DNA of 64,000 nucleotides from Cyanoderma ruficeps (lineage: Eukaryota > Chordata > Aves > Passeriformes > Timaliidae). The DNA is taken from NCBI GenBank assembly GCA_008694505.1, contig VZDJ01004378.1, positions 4,943,014-5,007,013 on the forward strand, written 5' to 3'. The notes under the pieces were generated by a model. The model saw nothing but the letters and a program-made list of their open reading frames with translations. It made no database searches and was not told the DNA's origin. The position numbers and the translations under genes were made by a program. Within the stretch, counting starts at the first letter, position 1. The number at the start of each line of letters is the position of its first letter. This document shows positions 1 to 13,074 of this stretch, in pieces.

Positions 1-3000
1 TTAGAATTGCTGTCCAGAGTGCAAAAACAACATTGACAACATTGATTGCCATCCAGTTACAGTTCTCCTTGCAGTAACTCACTTTTACGTGTTTGAGGCT
101 CGGGTTTTTCACACAGTTTCATTCCCCCAAATAGTCTTTTTTATCATTCTTCTATTGCTGTTATTTACTGCTTTGAGCACAGACTGATGCATTTATCCAG
201 ACATGTTTTTTGCCTGGGGAAAGAAATTTTTGGGGCTTGCATGATGTCAGATGCAAGTATAGGAGCATAAGAACTGTGGTAGCAGATGAGGTTTACTCTC
301 CACCGTTCTTTTTGTTTCCATGTCTTTATCTGCGCCAGATGTATCCAAGCAAAAAGGAAATGTATGCGTAAGCCAAGTATGAGTAAAACTTGCATGGGAT
401 GTTTTTGAGGGTCAGGACCAATGGAAAGTGGTACTTTTCTCATATCTGAAGTTCACGTATTGTCAATAGTTAAAGATGACTGAATTTTGGGAAGTGAAGC
501 ATACATTTTGTATATAGCCTTTATGAAGACCGATGGTAGTAATGTGTTGGATAGACACCGTATAGCAAACAGGTTGAGGGCCTTTAATTCCTTTGTCATT
601 AAAGATGGGGGAGAATAAAAAATAACAATAGTGTTGTTATTTTCCAAAAGTAACAATAAACTCTCAATAACTTTTCAACTTTGTGAAAAAAGTGCTGCAT
701 CAATGTGGTCACTTTCCATATTCACTCCCATCATCAGCCCTGTAGTCTGCACTGCCAAACCAGAAATATCAACGACTCTCAGACATAGAAATGAGAACAG
801 ATTTTAGATGGTCATTAAGCTCAGTTAGCCTTAGTGGAAAGAATGTCTATAATATTGCTCATACAGATCACCTTCCTGTACAACTTCTGACACGCTAGTG
901 TAGGCATAACACTATTTTTAAAGTTTTGTGTGAGAAATTGCTTGGCCCCAGTCTGGTTATGTAGAACACAAGACTGACCCGTTGTAGGAAGGTAAATGCC
1001 TGCACTTATTGAAGTGAAAGGGTTTGATGTAGCAAGAGAACTTAGTCCATGCAAAAGCACAGCAAAATAACACCATCCTATATTCATTAGGAGAAAAGCT
1101 AGGTGAATTTAGGGGAAATCTGAATTGATGACATCACTTTCTTTTATGCTTAGTTGCGATTTTAATGAATTTTAAGGAAAAAATGTAGACACGTTTGGGA
1201 GCATGTTTTATGCAGTTGAAGTCTAAGAACAATACTGTAAACAAAGACACCACTATTAGAACCACGACTGAAATGCAGTGATAGAGTAAGTCCCTACCAT
1301 TTGCCTCATGACCAAATCCCAGCACAGCATGGACATTGGGACATCTTCTCATCTTTGCAAGCTTGGGGATAGCAAGCAAAATTCTCAACGAGGCCTACTG
1401 TACCAAGGTATTTTATGAGTGTTGTGGTGCCCAGACCAGGGAGACCAAGGAACACAGCTCCTGTGGCTGTGTCTCAGTCATTTCCATTAATAATGGCATG
1501 TGCCCTGTGTCTATTAGTGAAACAGGAAAATAAAACTCGGCTATGCCAGCAGAATGACAAAGTACTAGTGGGGCTGGCTGCTGTCTTTAAGGTCTGAGTT
1601 TCCCCTGGTTATATGTGGTGGCTTATTGTAATGTGAGAGGCTCTTGTAGAAATAGAGACCTGCTCAAAAAACTGTTCACTGTAGTACTTTACAGTAAGGG
1701 ATGGCAGCAGATTGTAAGGTAAACTACAAATAAAAACACAATTCAATTTGTTCACTATCTACTGAAAAGAAAATAGAAACTTCTTTATCTACCTGTAGTC
1801 TTTTTCAGTATTTTTTAGACTAATGAAAAAGCCTGTATTTTTCATTTCTGCCCATATTAATTCATGTTGTAAAGTCAAATGACTGGCCACACCAACTTCA
1901 GTAGGATTGCTTGTGGAAGTGCTGTTTATCATGACATACCAATGCCACTGAGTTTAAGTTGACATTTAAGAAGTGATAAGCCAAGAGACCATAAAAAAAG
2001 AAACTGTTTTTACAATAGAAAACTTCCTGTTGTTTATAAATGCGAAGAATTAGCTCTATTGATTAAGTCAAGTTTTAGAACAGCCTAATTAAAACAGCTC
2101 CTGATAAGAAAACAGGGATTAATGACTGTTTATTGGAATGCAAATACAGTGAAAAAGAACTAAACACCAGCTGTGAACTCAAGGTAAAGAGAAATTCAGT
2201 TTGTGAATTACAGTCAACATTGCTCAAAAAACTCCTTTGCAACTCCAGAGCTGCTTAGCACAGGAAGTGAAGAGAGGCCACAGGAGCTGCTGTTTTCTCC
2301 TGTTTATATAATGGTGTTAATGTTGATGGCATTTTTCCAACAAATGTTTCACATAAATCATGTTTCATCACTATGACGGAGTGGTGGCATAAAGGAATAT
2401 TACAGATGCCCTGTGATCTACCTAAAGCTAATTGCTTGCTTAGGTTCCAGTAGTTTTCAACAGACAGGAGAGAAAAAACTGATTGAAAACATAAATTTAT
2501 GTTCTGATGTACACTTCTCAGATGGGGGTTAAGATTTTCAAATCGCCCTCTCTTCTGCACTTACCCATTCCATATCTCTGTAATGTCCTTCTTCTATTCT
2601 AATTTGTTCCATGTCTTCCCACGTGTAGAGCTGTTTGACACATTTAACTCCATTATTTACAGCTTCATGTTGCATCTGCTGTCTATCTGTTGATACCACC
2701 CTTTCCTTCTTCCTTCCAAATCCATTCTATCTTCTGTGCTGTATGATTTCTGGAGCTTTCTGTACCCATTTAGGGCTGCCACAGTTCCATATTTTCTTCA
2801 GTACTCTGATTTTTAACTCTTGTTTAATACAGCGTTTTTGGACTTACATTCCTTATGTTTTGTTTATTTGTTTTCAAGGACAAATTTCTAATGATATTAT
2901 TTGAAAAATCAGGAAAGACCTACCTAGCCCATCTCTAGACTGATATTCCAGGACTCAGCTATTGCTGGTAGGTTCCTGTGCTTTGGTTTCTCACAGGGGA

Positions 3001-6000
3001 GCCTCCCTGCTGTGGTACACAGAGGTTGCAGGCGTACATCTGTGGGCTCTCACAGAAGAACTTCAGGACATAGTGACAGCTAAGTGGCATCCACCAGAGC
3101 CTACATAAAACTGCAAGCCTGGGTAGCTCTTAAACTACCAGAAACGAGCAGTTTGCTTTTCTTTGGCACTTGCTCCTGCTGCACTCCAGCAGCCCTGTGT
3201 GGCAGGCCAGAATCCATTCACCACGGTGCACTGCTGCGAGCATGTGTTGTGGATCGCAGCGTTCCCATTCTGGCTGCCAGTATCAGTATCAGGCCTGCTG
3301 GTCTCCTCACATGCTTTCAACTATTTTACTGTAATTCCTCCTCACATCCTGTTTGTTGCCTGCTATTTTTCTGCTGTTGCAGCTGTTTTTTCCATTCTTT
3401 CCAGTCCATCCCGTTTTGCAGTCCAGCTGTCCCTCCCAGCTGCCATGGACTCCACCATCTCCCAAATTCCACCCTTTCTGCTGCTGCAGGGGCATCACCC
3501 ACAGCCTCACTCTCCCTCTGCAGGAAATAACTATCATTCCTGCTGTACTGCACACCATGGTTATTGGAGGACATTAGTTAAATAACTGAATTGTCTTGAG
3601 ACTGAGCACTATGTAAGGATTACAGCATGATTGTATTTTTTTTCTGAGCGATTAACTTTATGTAATGGGAAACTCCATCCAAAGCTGGATCCTAGGAAAA
3701 AGCTGTGTCAGAGTTTTAAGTACATAATGTTACCCTAGTCTAGTGCAGCACTATGCAGGAACTTCACACTTCTGTGAAAGAGTCCCTCAAAAGGGCAAAT
3801 TTGGCCCAGGAATATTGTGTATTGTAATTTCTCTTGAGAAATCAGTTTCCTTTTCTGCTTTTTACAAGCTCTCTTGGATTCTGAGATTCACATTCCTGTT
3901 TCTGGAAGAAAATCCATGACCCCAGATAATTAATTTTCTTTAAGAGTCAACAGGAAAATGGAACTGCCATTTATCTTTCAGCTTGACTTTGTGTACAGAC
4001 TCAGGCAATTATATCTCCATCTTTTAGTTAATTTTATCTGCTACAGACTCAGTTAAATTTGCTTGCAGATTTCAGTTATTTCCTGAAAATCTGCAGGATA
4101 TGAGCAATTGCTGTTTATATATTAATCACTGAAATGTTTTATCCTGACTTCCTAAGGAAATAAAGCTCACATGAGCAATCCATATGTTTGTGTGAATACT
4201 TCTTTATCTTTTTTCATTCTGCCCTGTCTCTGTAGAATTGACTAATTTCAACCTAACTGAAAAAAGAAAAGTTGTTCTTTTAGAGATGAATTGTGTACTT
4301 ATTAGATGCTTGTCTGCTGTTAATAGTTTTGTAGCCTTTCACTGAGGAGAAAATTGCAATATGAACCTTCCATGTATTAGGCTCAGGAAAACCTACTCAA
4401 AAACAATGACTACCAAACCATAAGCAAATCATCTGCTGATGAACATAAGTTATGCACAAGGAACCAACAAAAACAGTTTTGCTGCTCACAGAACGTCTCG
4501 GTTTGTTTGCTTGATTTTCTTGCCATCCTGAATACTGGACCATGTGACATTAAGTTTGAAAGTGATTATCTTAATGATTACTTAAACACTTTAAGTAAAA
4601 TTTGACATTTCAAATGCCTTTAACTATTTATCTGTAATGAAAGACATTTTCTGCCTTTTTCTTTTCAGATTTATACATGTATTGTTTTCCATGAAGCCAG
4701 GACATGCTTGTGCCTGGAATTGGCTCATATCTACTAGTTTCTGCCAAGAAATGCTATAAGTTTCTGGTATGCCATGAATGGCAGAGAAGAATGTGGGATA
4801 TGACACCATCTATGCCCTGCGCTGCTCAGAAGTTGTGTCCTCTGAGAATTGAGGTCTACAGATGGCGCAGGTAAAAAATAAAACCAAAAAAGAAAAAAGC
4901 TGAACAGTCTTGTGCTCAGAGCACAGATCTAGGAGATGACAATGCAGTTGTGTTACTCTCCACTCAAATTTGGGTTCTTGCAGCCTTCTTTGTCCCTGGA
5001 TCAAATTCACAAAGTTGCAAGTGGCAGCAGGGGAAGGAAGTGTCTGAGAAATTTGCCAAAATGATAACACTATGATTGACTGAAGTAGCACAGCTGACCC
5101 AGGAGAGGATGCAGACTTTGAGGGCAGGCATGAATCTTCACCGCCTCTGGGCTTACACTGTCAGATACGTGAGGATAACCCAGGAATCACCTCTTTCATG
5201 GTTTCAAGAGCTGTGCAGAGACTACGGCACTCGAGAAACTGGAGTTCAGACTCAGAGCTGGACGATCCTTGTCACAAAAGGCAAATACCTTAACTTCTTA
5301 CCAGGAAGAGAAGATGTACTGCATTTTAGCCTGAGTCTACTTCTTTGGTTTGATAATGTAAGGCAATACTTGGAGCAAAAAGGGAAGAAATCCCGAGTTC
5401 CTTGAAATTTTATTATCATATGTATTCAAGGTGGTAATAACATTGTAGCTGTTACGCTCTCAAAGATACAGGCAAGTGTTCTTTCTGGGGAAGCTAACTT
5501 AGGTGATAATTATTTTATGCAGATGTATACAATTGTTGAAAATACAGACAACTTGGAGAGCACAGAAGTTCCTCTCCAACTGTCCTATTCACTTCTGTTG
5601 TCTGATTTTTTTAAACTTTCACATGATCCAAATGTACCTATTTTATATATCCTTGGTCAAATTTGCATTACAATTAGAAGTATAGCTTAGCTTACAAATG
5701 AACTAACCCTATTCCTTACTGGCTTGCATCAGCATACTTCAAGGTTGTTATGGTTTATTATTTTTGTTCTGAAATGCAAATTCATGGTCCCACACGTGGC
5801 TTACCCTGTCATGTTAGCTCCTACAGAAATAAAGAATAAAAGGTGATGACAGGGTAAGTTAATACCTAATTTGTTTTTCATCTCATGCACTGGGAGAATA
5901 ACCTTACCAAATTTTTAGATGAGTTCTAAAGGTTTATAATCAGCACATACTGTAATGATGTAACAAATTGCCTCATTTTGCATATATGCCAAAATCCCTA

Positions 6001-9000
6001 ATGTAAGCATGCACAAGGTTATTTGAAAATGCACTGTGAAAGCAGAAGAGGCAGTAAGTGTCATTGCAGTCCATTTTAGAAGGATTGCTCTTGTTGCAAG
6101 TTTTCAAACATCTCCATTATTCTGATGTATTTCTTTCCAAAAGAGAAATCTTAAGTCTTAAGCCTTCGATATTTTTTTAGTGCACATGGAGAGTTTGCCT
6201 CTCTGTGTGTCAGTATTGTATTTCAACAAAATATGAAGAGAATTACACAGTCACAGTCACTTTGGACTTCACTGGCATAATAATAGTTGCAATGAACAGC
6301 CTATTTTCAGGGTAGCAATTGAGAGGAATGCCATAGCTTTTTTAAAATGACGAAGATCTTACTAACAAAATAATTAATTTTCATGAAGAGGTGCTAATTG
6401 AGAATTTTTTTACCTCTCATTTTAATGCATGTTGTTCAAGAACTGTCTGGTCTTTTATATTTGCATATGTTATATCTATTAAATTCATTCGTATCCCAGA
6501 TGTTAAAAGAAATAAGGGCTTTACCAGTAAAGAGAACTACTTTGCAGGAGACCACAAGTTGATTTTATAGAAAACTCTAAGCTAATGTGGCAAGGGAACA
6601 TATTTTTTAAAGGGAAGAACTCCTTATTGATAATTACCTATCAATAATTAATAAGGGAAGTACCAAAATCATTGCAATTTTTAATATCAATTCAATTTGA
6701 AAATTAAGAGTTACTGGTTTTTTTCTGTTAATAAAAATCCTATATTCCACTTAGTTACAAACCTCAGATTTTGGCTCTTCTATGTGTCTCTGCCCTTAAA
6801 GATTAATGCAAAACACTTGGGAATGCAGTTGATTGGGAATTCTTCAGTGAAACAGTTTATTAGCTGCAAAACACTCAGTATAAACTAACATGCTTGGAAG
6901 AACCTACGTGCTTCAACAGGGCTTTTACTGAAATGCAATACTCTAGAGAGTGAGAGGCATAATAGGTAATAGCCTTGTGGTCATGAAACTCCTGGGAGCT
7001 AAGCATCAAACTCACAAGTGTCTTCTGTCTGATTTAGGTGTTGGCCCTGAGATTTTTTTCTTCTTGATCTGCCTTTTGTAAGAGAAACCACTATGGAGCT
7101 AGTCCAGTATTTGTCTGCTTGTGATGCTGGATACTGAGCTTCACAGCTTTGTTGCAGAGAATTTGAACAAAATATACCAATACAGAAAGTCATAATCCAT
7201 CTCCAGAAAAAACACTGTAGGGTTGATTTCCTGGTGTCTGGAGCATATTTCTGGGACAGGAAGAAATGGCCTTTCACATCCCAGGTAAATTCCTCTTATT
7301 GTCTGGCTATTAACTGAGCATTCATTAAATTGCAAGTGTTTAGTGACATTTAATAAAGACAAGGAACATTTAAGAAATCTTAAAAAAGGATTTTATCCTT
7401 TTACAGGATAAAAAAGCCTCATTTACCAGTCTAACCTGATATTGAGTATCTTTCAGCGATAGGGAACAAATTTAAATAAAAAAAGTTATAAATCATTAAA
7501 AACTTATTTCAGTTTGACTGTTATTATATTTATATTCTGATACAATTAACATTAAAAATTACTTTTGTTAGCAGTGAAATCTGGTACTCCATGATTTACA
7601 ATGTTCTCTACACAGAAAGGGAGAATCTTCCTTGAAAAAATTGACAGAAAATATGAGGAACTTCATATATCTTCCAAGACAATGCTTTACAAACGTTTGA
7701 GAAAAATCCAGTGGCTCCTAGATTATGTACCTAAGGTGTAATTTTAAAACTATCAGGTGACACAATGTTGTAATTCAGTAACAACTGCTAATAACATAGT
7801 AAGAGATAAATGTTTGGTGAAGATAGAAATAGGTCTTAAATTTTTTTATTGTGTATATCAACCTTTCTTTGCTGCAATTATGTATGGGCTGTTTTTCCAT
7901 TTTGAGGCTAAATGCAAATTCAGATTTTAAATGATTCCCTCTAAAGAATACTTATTGGATAAAGAAAAGCCTAAAACAGTATGTCTTAGCAGTTATTTTC
8001 TTTTGTAAATAGGATCAACTCAAACAGTGCTTCCAGACGAAGATGATTAATGGTTCAAAACACTATAGATCTGCATTATGTAATGCATCTCATATTCTTG
8101 AAATGAAGATTGTAATTTGTCATTGCTGTCTAGAGCTAAAATTACAATAGGTAATTTGCAAGAATAGATTGTAGTGTTTTATAATTGCTTTTTAAAATTC
8201 ATGTGGTCTTATATTTGAATAAATATTACACCTCAGAGCAATGCATTAATTTTCTGTGTGGTGACGTGCAATGGCTGGATAATCAATTATATTCCTTTTT
8301 TTTAATCTAAAATGACCGCTAACATATTTCTCATATGGTGTGCTACCCTATAAGTAGTACCAGAATACAAGCACACTCTTCCCACCAAAAAGTACTCATT
8401 TTCTACTTTTATTGCCTTATCTCTGCTCAACCATGTGACTGGCAGGGTTCACAGCTAACCCTTCAAATTAGAGCACATGCTGACTGCTCACGGGAATTAC
8501 TTTCTTGTCAGCATGCCCTTAGCAGGGGGCTGGTTTCTCATGGGCCCTCCTGGCCACCTCTCCTTGCCACTGTTGCATGCCCCTCTTTCATACAATGGCC
8601 TTGGCTCATACCAGATACATGGTGTTTTGTAGGCTGTAGAGTTCATTAAAAGGTGCATGATAATTCATACTCAAAGAATTTCTCTCTCTGAATCTCTCTG
8701 TACTCAATTACAAAATTGGGGGGAAAAAAAAAGTAAGAGATGCCAGATAGAAAAACCTGATTCATGGCAGTTTGTTTGTTTGGGGTGCTGTTGTTGATGT
8801 TGTCATTGTGGGAATGCACTAAGAATCCAGCATTTTGTGTTGTGATATGGTCAAATGTGCTGTAATTGTCTGAATAGGAAATTCCATTAAATCACTGAAT
8901 TGTGGTTTTGGAATTGTGCAGTGACCTCAAGTGCTGGAGGACAGCTGTAGCCTGCCTTTTTTATTTACTGATGCTGGCTCATAAATGTATCTTGCTAGCT

Positions 9001-10084
9001 TGGACAACAGCGACGGTCCCTTGTGGGCCACTTTGTTGAACTTGTCTGCCCCTGGAAAGAAAAATATTTGGTTTCCAACAGAGAACTAGAAGTTTCTGTG
9101 CCAAATGGGACAGTGTTTGGAACAAGCTATTGCAGAATGGAAAGAAGATTAAATTATCATGCCAGGACTGAAAGTTATTATATAGGTACCTAAAACTGAA
9201 ATACACCTTTACAGGTTTTTGTTTACTGTCAATGTTCTTCCTTTTCTATTTTCAATCAGTGTTAACTGCATAGAACTAATGTATAGTCATTCCTTGGTGG
9301 TTTTTTTTAAAAAATAGGCACATTTTCTTAAATAGCCAGCAAGCAATATGGTCACATCGAATTGTTTAAAAGAAGACAAGCGCAGGTCACATCGGTCTTC
9401 AAAGATGTTACAAGGTCCTGCAAGAATTCATAGTAGCCAGAGCTAAATGCCTTTGTATGTAGTGTCACATACAATTAAAGTACAGTCTTGAGGTACTTTG
9501 TGTCTGCTGCATGTCTCAAAAATGTGAGAACTTACTCACTATTAAGAATAAATATATTTTATGATTTTTAATTTGGAACCAAGGACAACTGCTGACATTT
9601 GATGATGAGTTCAGCTTTAATCACTCACTCAGAATTGAATTTTAATCACCCCGTTCCAAACACACATCCACTCCATATATATATGTGTGTGTGCGTGTGT
9701 CTGAATGTACATGTGTATATACGTGTGCTGTTTTGGCAATGGTAAAAAGCACTTGTTCATATTATTATTTTTCATTATCTGTCCCTGCATAATTCATTTC
9801 AGTTGGCACAATATAGACTTACAGATTCAGAAATTGGAAGAGATAGGAAAAGACTGCATATTTTCAGTGAAGACATCTGTGTGGTTCTATACAAAATTTT
9901 TATATTGCTGAGTTGAAAATGAGCAAAGGGAACATTGTAAAGGTAAGCTATAGAATTCAATGGAATGTTATAACTATGTTGTATTTTAATAATTTATCTT
10001 AGAGCTCACATGAGGAAGTAATAGTCACATTATATAATCTTGTGAGACAATGTCAAAAAATAAAAAAGATGCACACTTCACCCA
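1..10084. other. Upstream intergenic DNA, no gene recognised
   Basis: AT-rich sequence with many short ORFs on both strands, none with a recognisable domain or codon pattern. The longest (148 codons at 3084-3530) overlaps other open frames on both strands in a locally GC-richer patch, which argues for chance. The only repeat seen is the TA/TG run at 9674-9727. A motif cluster near 2086-2145 is discussed as a possible enhancer. In mammals the neighbour on this side of TSPAN12 is ING3; none of it is visible here. Confidence 0.7.
9674..9727. repeat. Alternating TA/TG microsatellite
   Basis: An imperfect (TA)n then (TG)n run with interruptions in the upstream intergenic region. Confidence 0.85.
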
Positions 10085-11391
10085 GTAAGATAATGGAACA
10101 GTTTATATTGAGTGTCATCACGCAGCACTTACAGGATGGCCAGGGTATCAGTCCCAGCAAGTATGGGTTTAGGAAGGGCAGGTCATGTTTGACCAACTTG
10201 GTCTTCTTTTATGACCAGGTGACCCACCTGGTGGATGCAGGAAGGGCTGTGGATGTTGTCTATTTGGACTTCAGCAAAGCCTTTGACACTGTCTCCCACA
10301 GCACAGTCCTGGATAAGCTGGCAGCCCTGGCTTGGACAGGAGCACTCTTTGCTGGGTTAGGAACTGGCCGGATGGCCGGGCCCAGAGAGTGGTGGTGAAC
10401 GGTGCTGCATCCAGCTGAGGACAGTCACCAGTGGTGTCCCTCAGGGGTCTGTGCTGGGGCCAGCTCTGTTCAATGCTTTTATTGACGACATGGATGAGGG
10501 TATTGAGTCTGTCATTAAATTTGCAGATGACACTAAGCTGGGAGCGTGTGTCCATCTGTTGGAAGGTAGGAGGGCTCTGCAGAGAGACCTGGAATGGTTG
10601 GATGGATGGGCAGAATCCAGTAAGATGAAGTTTAATAAGTCCAAGTGCCAAGTCCTGCATTTTGGACACAATAACCCCCTGCAACTTTTTAGGCTGGGGA
10701 TGGTGTGGCTGGACAGTGCCCAGGTGGAAAGGAACCTGGAGGTACTGGTGACAGCAACTGAACCTGAGCCAGCAGTGTGCCCTGATGGCCAAGAAGGCCA
10801 ATGGCATCCTGGCCTGTATAAGGAATGGTGTGGCCAGCAGGAGCAAGGAGGTCATTCTTCCCTTGTACTGGGCACTGGTGAGGCCACACCTTGAGTGCCA
10901 TCTCCAGCTCTGGTCCCTCAGTTTAGGAAGGACGTTGAGATGCTTGAGCTCATCCAGAGGAGGCAACGAGGCTGGTGAGGGGCTTGGAACACAAACCCTG
11001 TGAGGAATGACTAAGAGAGCTGGGGTTGTTCAGCCTGGAGAAAAGGAGACTCAGAGGTGACCTTATCACTCTCTACAACTCCCTGAAAAGTGGCTGTACT
11101 CAGGTGGGGGTTGGTCTCTTTCTCCAGGCAGCAACTGACAGAACAAGAGGACAACAGTCTTAAGCTGCGCCAAAGGAAATAAAGGTTGGATACTAGGAAA
11201 AAGTTTTTCATAGAATGAGTGATAAAGTACTGGAATGGTCTGCCTGGGGAGGTGGTGGAGTCACCATCCCTGGACGTGTTTAAAAAGAGACTCGATGTGG
11301 CACTTGGTGCCACGGTTTAGTTAAGATGTTAGGGTGTGGGTTGGACTTGATGATCTTGGAAGTTTCTTCCAACCTAGTCATTCTGTGATTC
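10085..11391 (+). mobile_element. CR1 LINE, 5'-truncated, decayed reverse transcriptase
   Basis: Translations give CR1-type reverse-transcriptase pieces in three frames: GFRKGRSCLTNLV and VVYLDFSKAFDTVSHS (10157-10310), then the catalytic FADD within [10 protein letters not shown] (FADD at 10520-10531), then [22 protein letters not shown] further on. The frame changes and stop codons show it is dead. The 3' UTR ends in the CR1-type terminus ATTCTGTGATTC at about 11391. The 5' end is my estimate from where similarity begins. Family membership is well supported; the subfamily is not determined. Confidence 0.93.
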
Positions 11392-12352
11392 ATGTAAGTT
11401 CTGTTAAAGTAATTTCTATAGAACCCTGCAAACCTCCTCACCTCTGGTGAGTTCTGAGGGATTTTCTGTAGAGACTGCTCTTTAGTCTGTTTACAGAAAG
11501 GCTGAAGGCATGGATACAGCTGGGCAAGACACGTGCCTTATTCAGTGAATTACTAGTAGCTATCATTTACTGCCTTACTACAGCAGTGACAAAATAGTAA
11601 CAGAGAGCAGAACTTCTGTATCGGGTAACATACACACCAGCTGTCCCTTTAACCCACTGCTCTCCTCCTTTCTCATAAAACCTTTTTTTCCCCATCTTTA
11701 AATATTACATGTTTTTCCCTTATGAATAATAGTTTGTTTACGATGTCACATCTTAAATACCCAGTGAATTATGGAAAATTCTGTTATTATAATAGAAATA
11801 AAATACTTCACATTGATAAAAGACACACAGAAGTCTGCCTTTCATGTTAGTATTTATGCAACTTTAAGAAATTACTTTGCATCATATACACAGGTACCAT
11901 ATGATGCAAGGAGTTAGTATGGACACAACAATATTGAATGGCAAAATCCGGCTTCGTAATAGCTTTATTTAATGATTTCCATTTTTTTCCATATGTTCCA
12001 AGTATTTTACAGCATGTAGTGAACATGAAGCATAACAAATCTGTGGATTGAAGGATGATAAGCTTCACTTGCACAACTTTTCAATGATTACCATCCTGTT
12101 TTAGTAATAAAACATTTTTGTTCCTATCATTAATGGTATGGAAAACAGTAAAGTCAGGCAGCATGTATGTACTTTTTCTACATATCTTCATAAGATAGCG
12201 TGAGGCAAATCTCTCCCAGTGGACACTTTACTGCTTCAGACTCTGCATAAATAACGGTGATCCCATAAAAGGTCCATCACTGGTGCAACACTGTGTTTTA
12301 TGAAAGTTATGGTAGAAAATGGTTAGTATGAGAGGGAACCCAAGGTAGCACA
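11392..12352. other. Intergenic spacer between CR1 and LTR
   Basis: AT-rich, unique-looking sequence; no gene, RNA gene or repeat recognised. Confidence 0.7.
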
Positions 12353-13074
12353 TGTCGCGGTCTGGTCCGGTGGTGAAAGCGCTGTGACGTTCCTCACTAG
12401 AATCGTCTTTAAAAAGACACCCGGATCTATGGAGGCACAGGCGCTCTCAGGCACAGAGTGATTTGCTCTTTCTGCACCCTTAGGTGCAAAGTGATCAGCC
12501 TTTAGGTGCACTGTCAGGTACAGTGATTTGCTCTTTGTGAGGCTGCCTGGGCAGCAGAGCCGCGTTTGCCACCCCGGGTGACGCAGGAGTAAAAGCAAGA
12601 TGGCGTCTTTCTGATCTCCATGAAAGCTTCTTTATTCCACAAAGTCCACAGGCAAAGAGCCCCCTGTCCCTGGGGAGAAGGATTATATGGGGTAGCTAGG
12701 GGCAGGCTTTCACAACATGGCCAATGGGGAAAGGAATTGGGAAAGGCACCAATCAGGGGAAGGATCCAAAAAGAACCAATCAGGAGGGGTAAAAACCAGG
12801 AACAAGGGGAATAACCAATGCGGTATGAAACATTAACATAGAACTGCAAAGGCTCATGGGTTGAAGTATTTTTTCTCACCTTGAGCCACAAGGAAAATTC
12901 TCAAAGGGACTTCCCAAAGGAGAGTCCCTGCAAACTCAGCCTAGGAGCTGCACATGGGTTGAAGCACTTTTGCTCACCCTGAGCACAAGGGAGTTGCTCT
13001 AAACTGAAGCTCCCTAAGAGTTGCACAGTTCTCAAGGGAATGAATTGTTTTCTGTGAATGGGGAAGAGACCACA
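12353..13074 (-). mobile_element. Solo LTR, ERVK-like, with 6-bp target duplication
   Basis: The 722-bp element begins TGTCGCGG and ends GACCACA on the + strand, and is flanked by an exact 6-bp duplication AGCACA (12347-12352 and 13075-13080). Orientation is minus: an AATAAA polyadenylation signal is read on the minus strand near 12630 (TTTATT on +), with a TATA-like box near 12680. The U3 side holds an imperfect direct repeat of about 98 bp (CATGGGTTGAAG at 12855 and 12953). The U5 side repeats GTGATTTGCTCTTT twice. No gag, pol or env sequence adjoins it, so this is a recombined solo LTR. A 6-bp duplication fits alpha/beta-retrovirus-like (ERVK) integration. Confidence 0.88.

Noticed and set aside
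3084..3585. Overlapping 148- and 140-codon ORFs on the plus strand with two more on the minus strand
   Set aside because: Several frames open at once in a locally GC-richer patch, no recognisable domain, no splice or promoter context.
10271..10966. 231-codon minus-strand ORF
   Set aside because: Antisense shadow of the CR1 reverse-transcriptase region.
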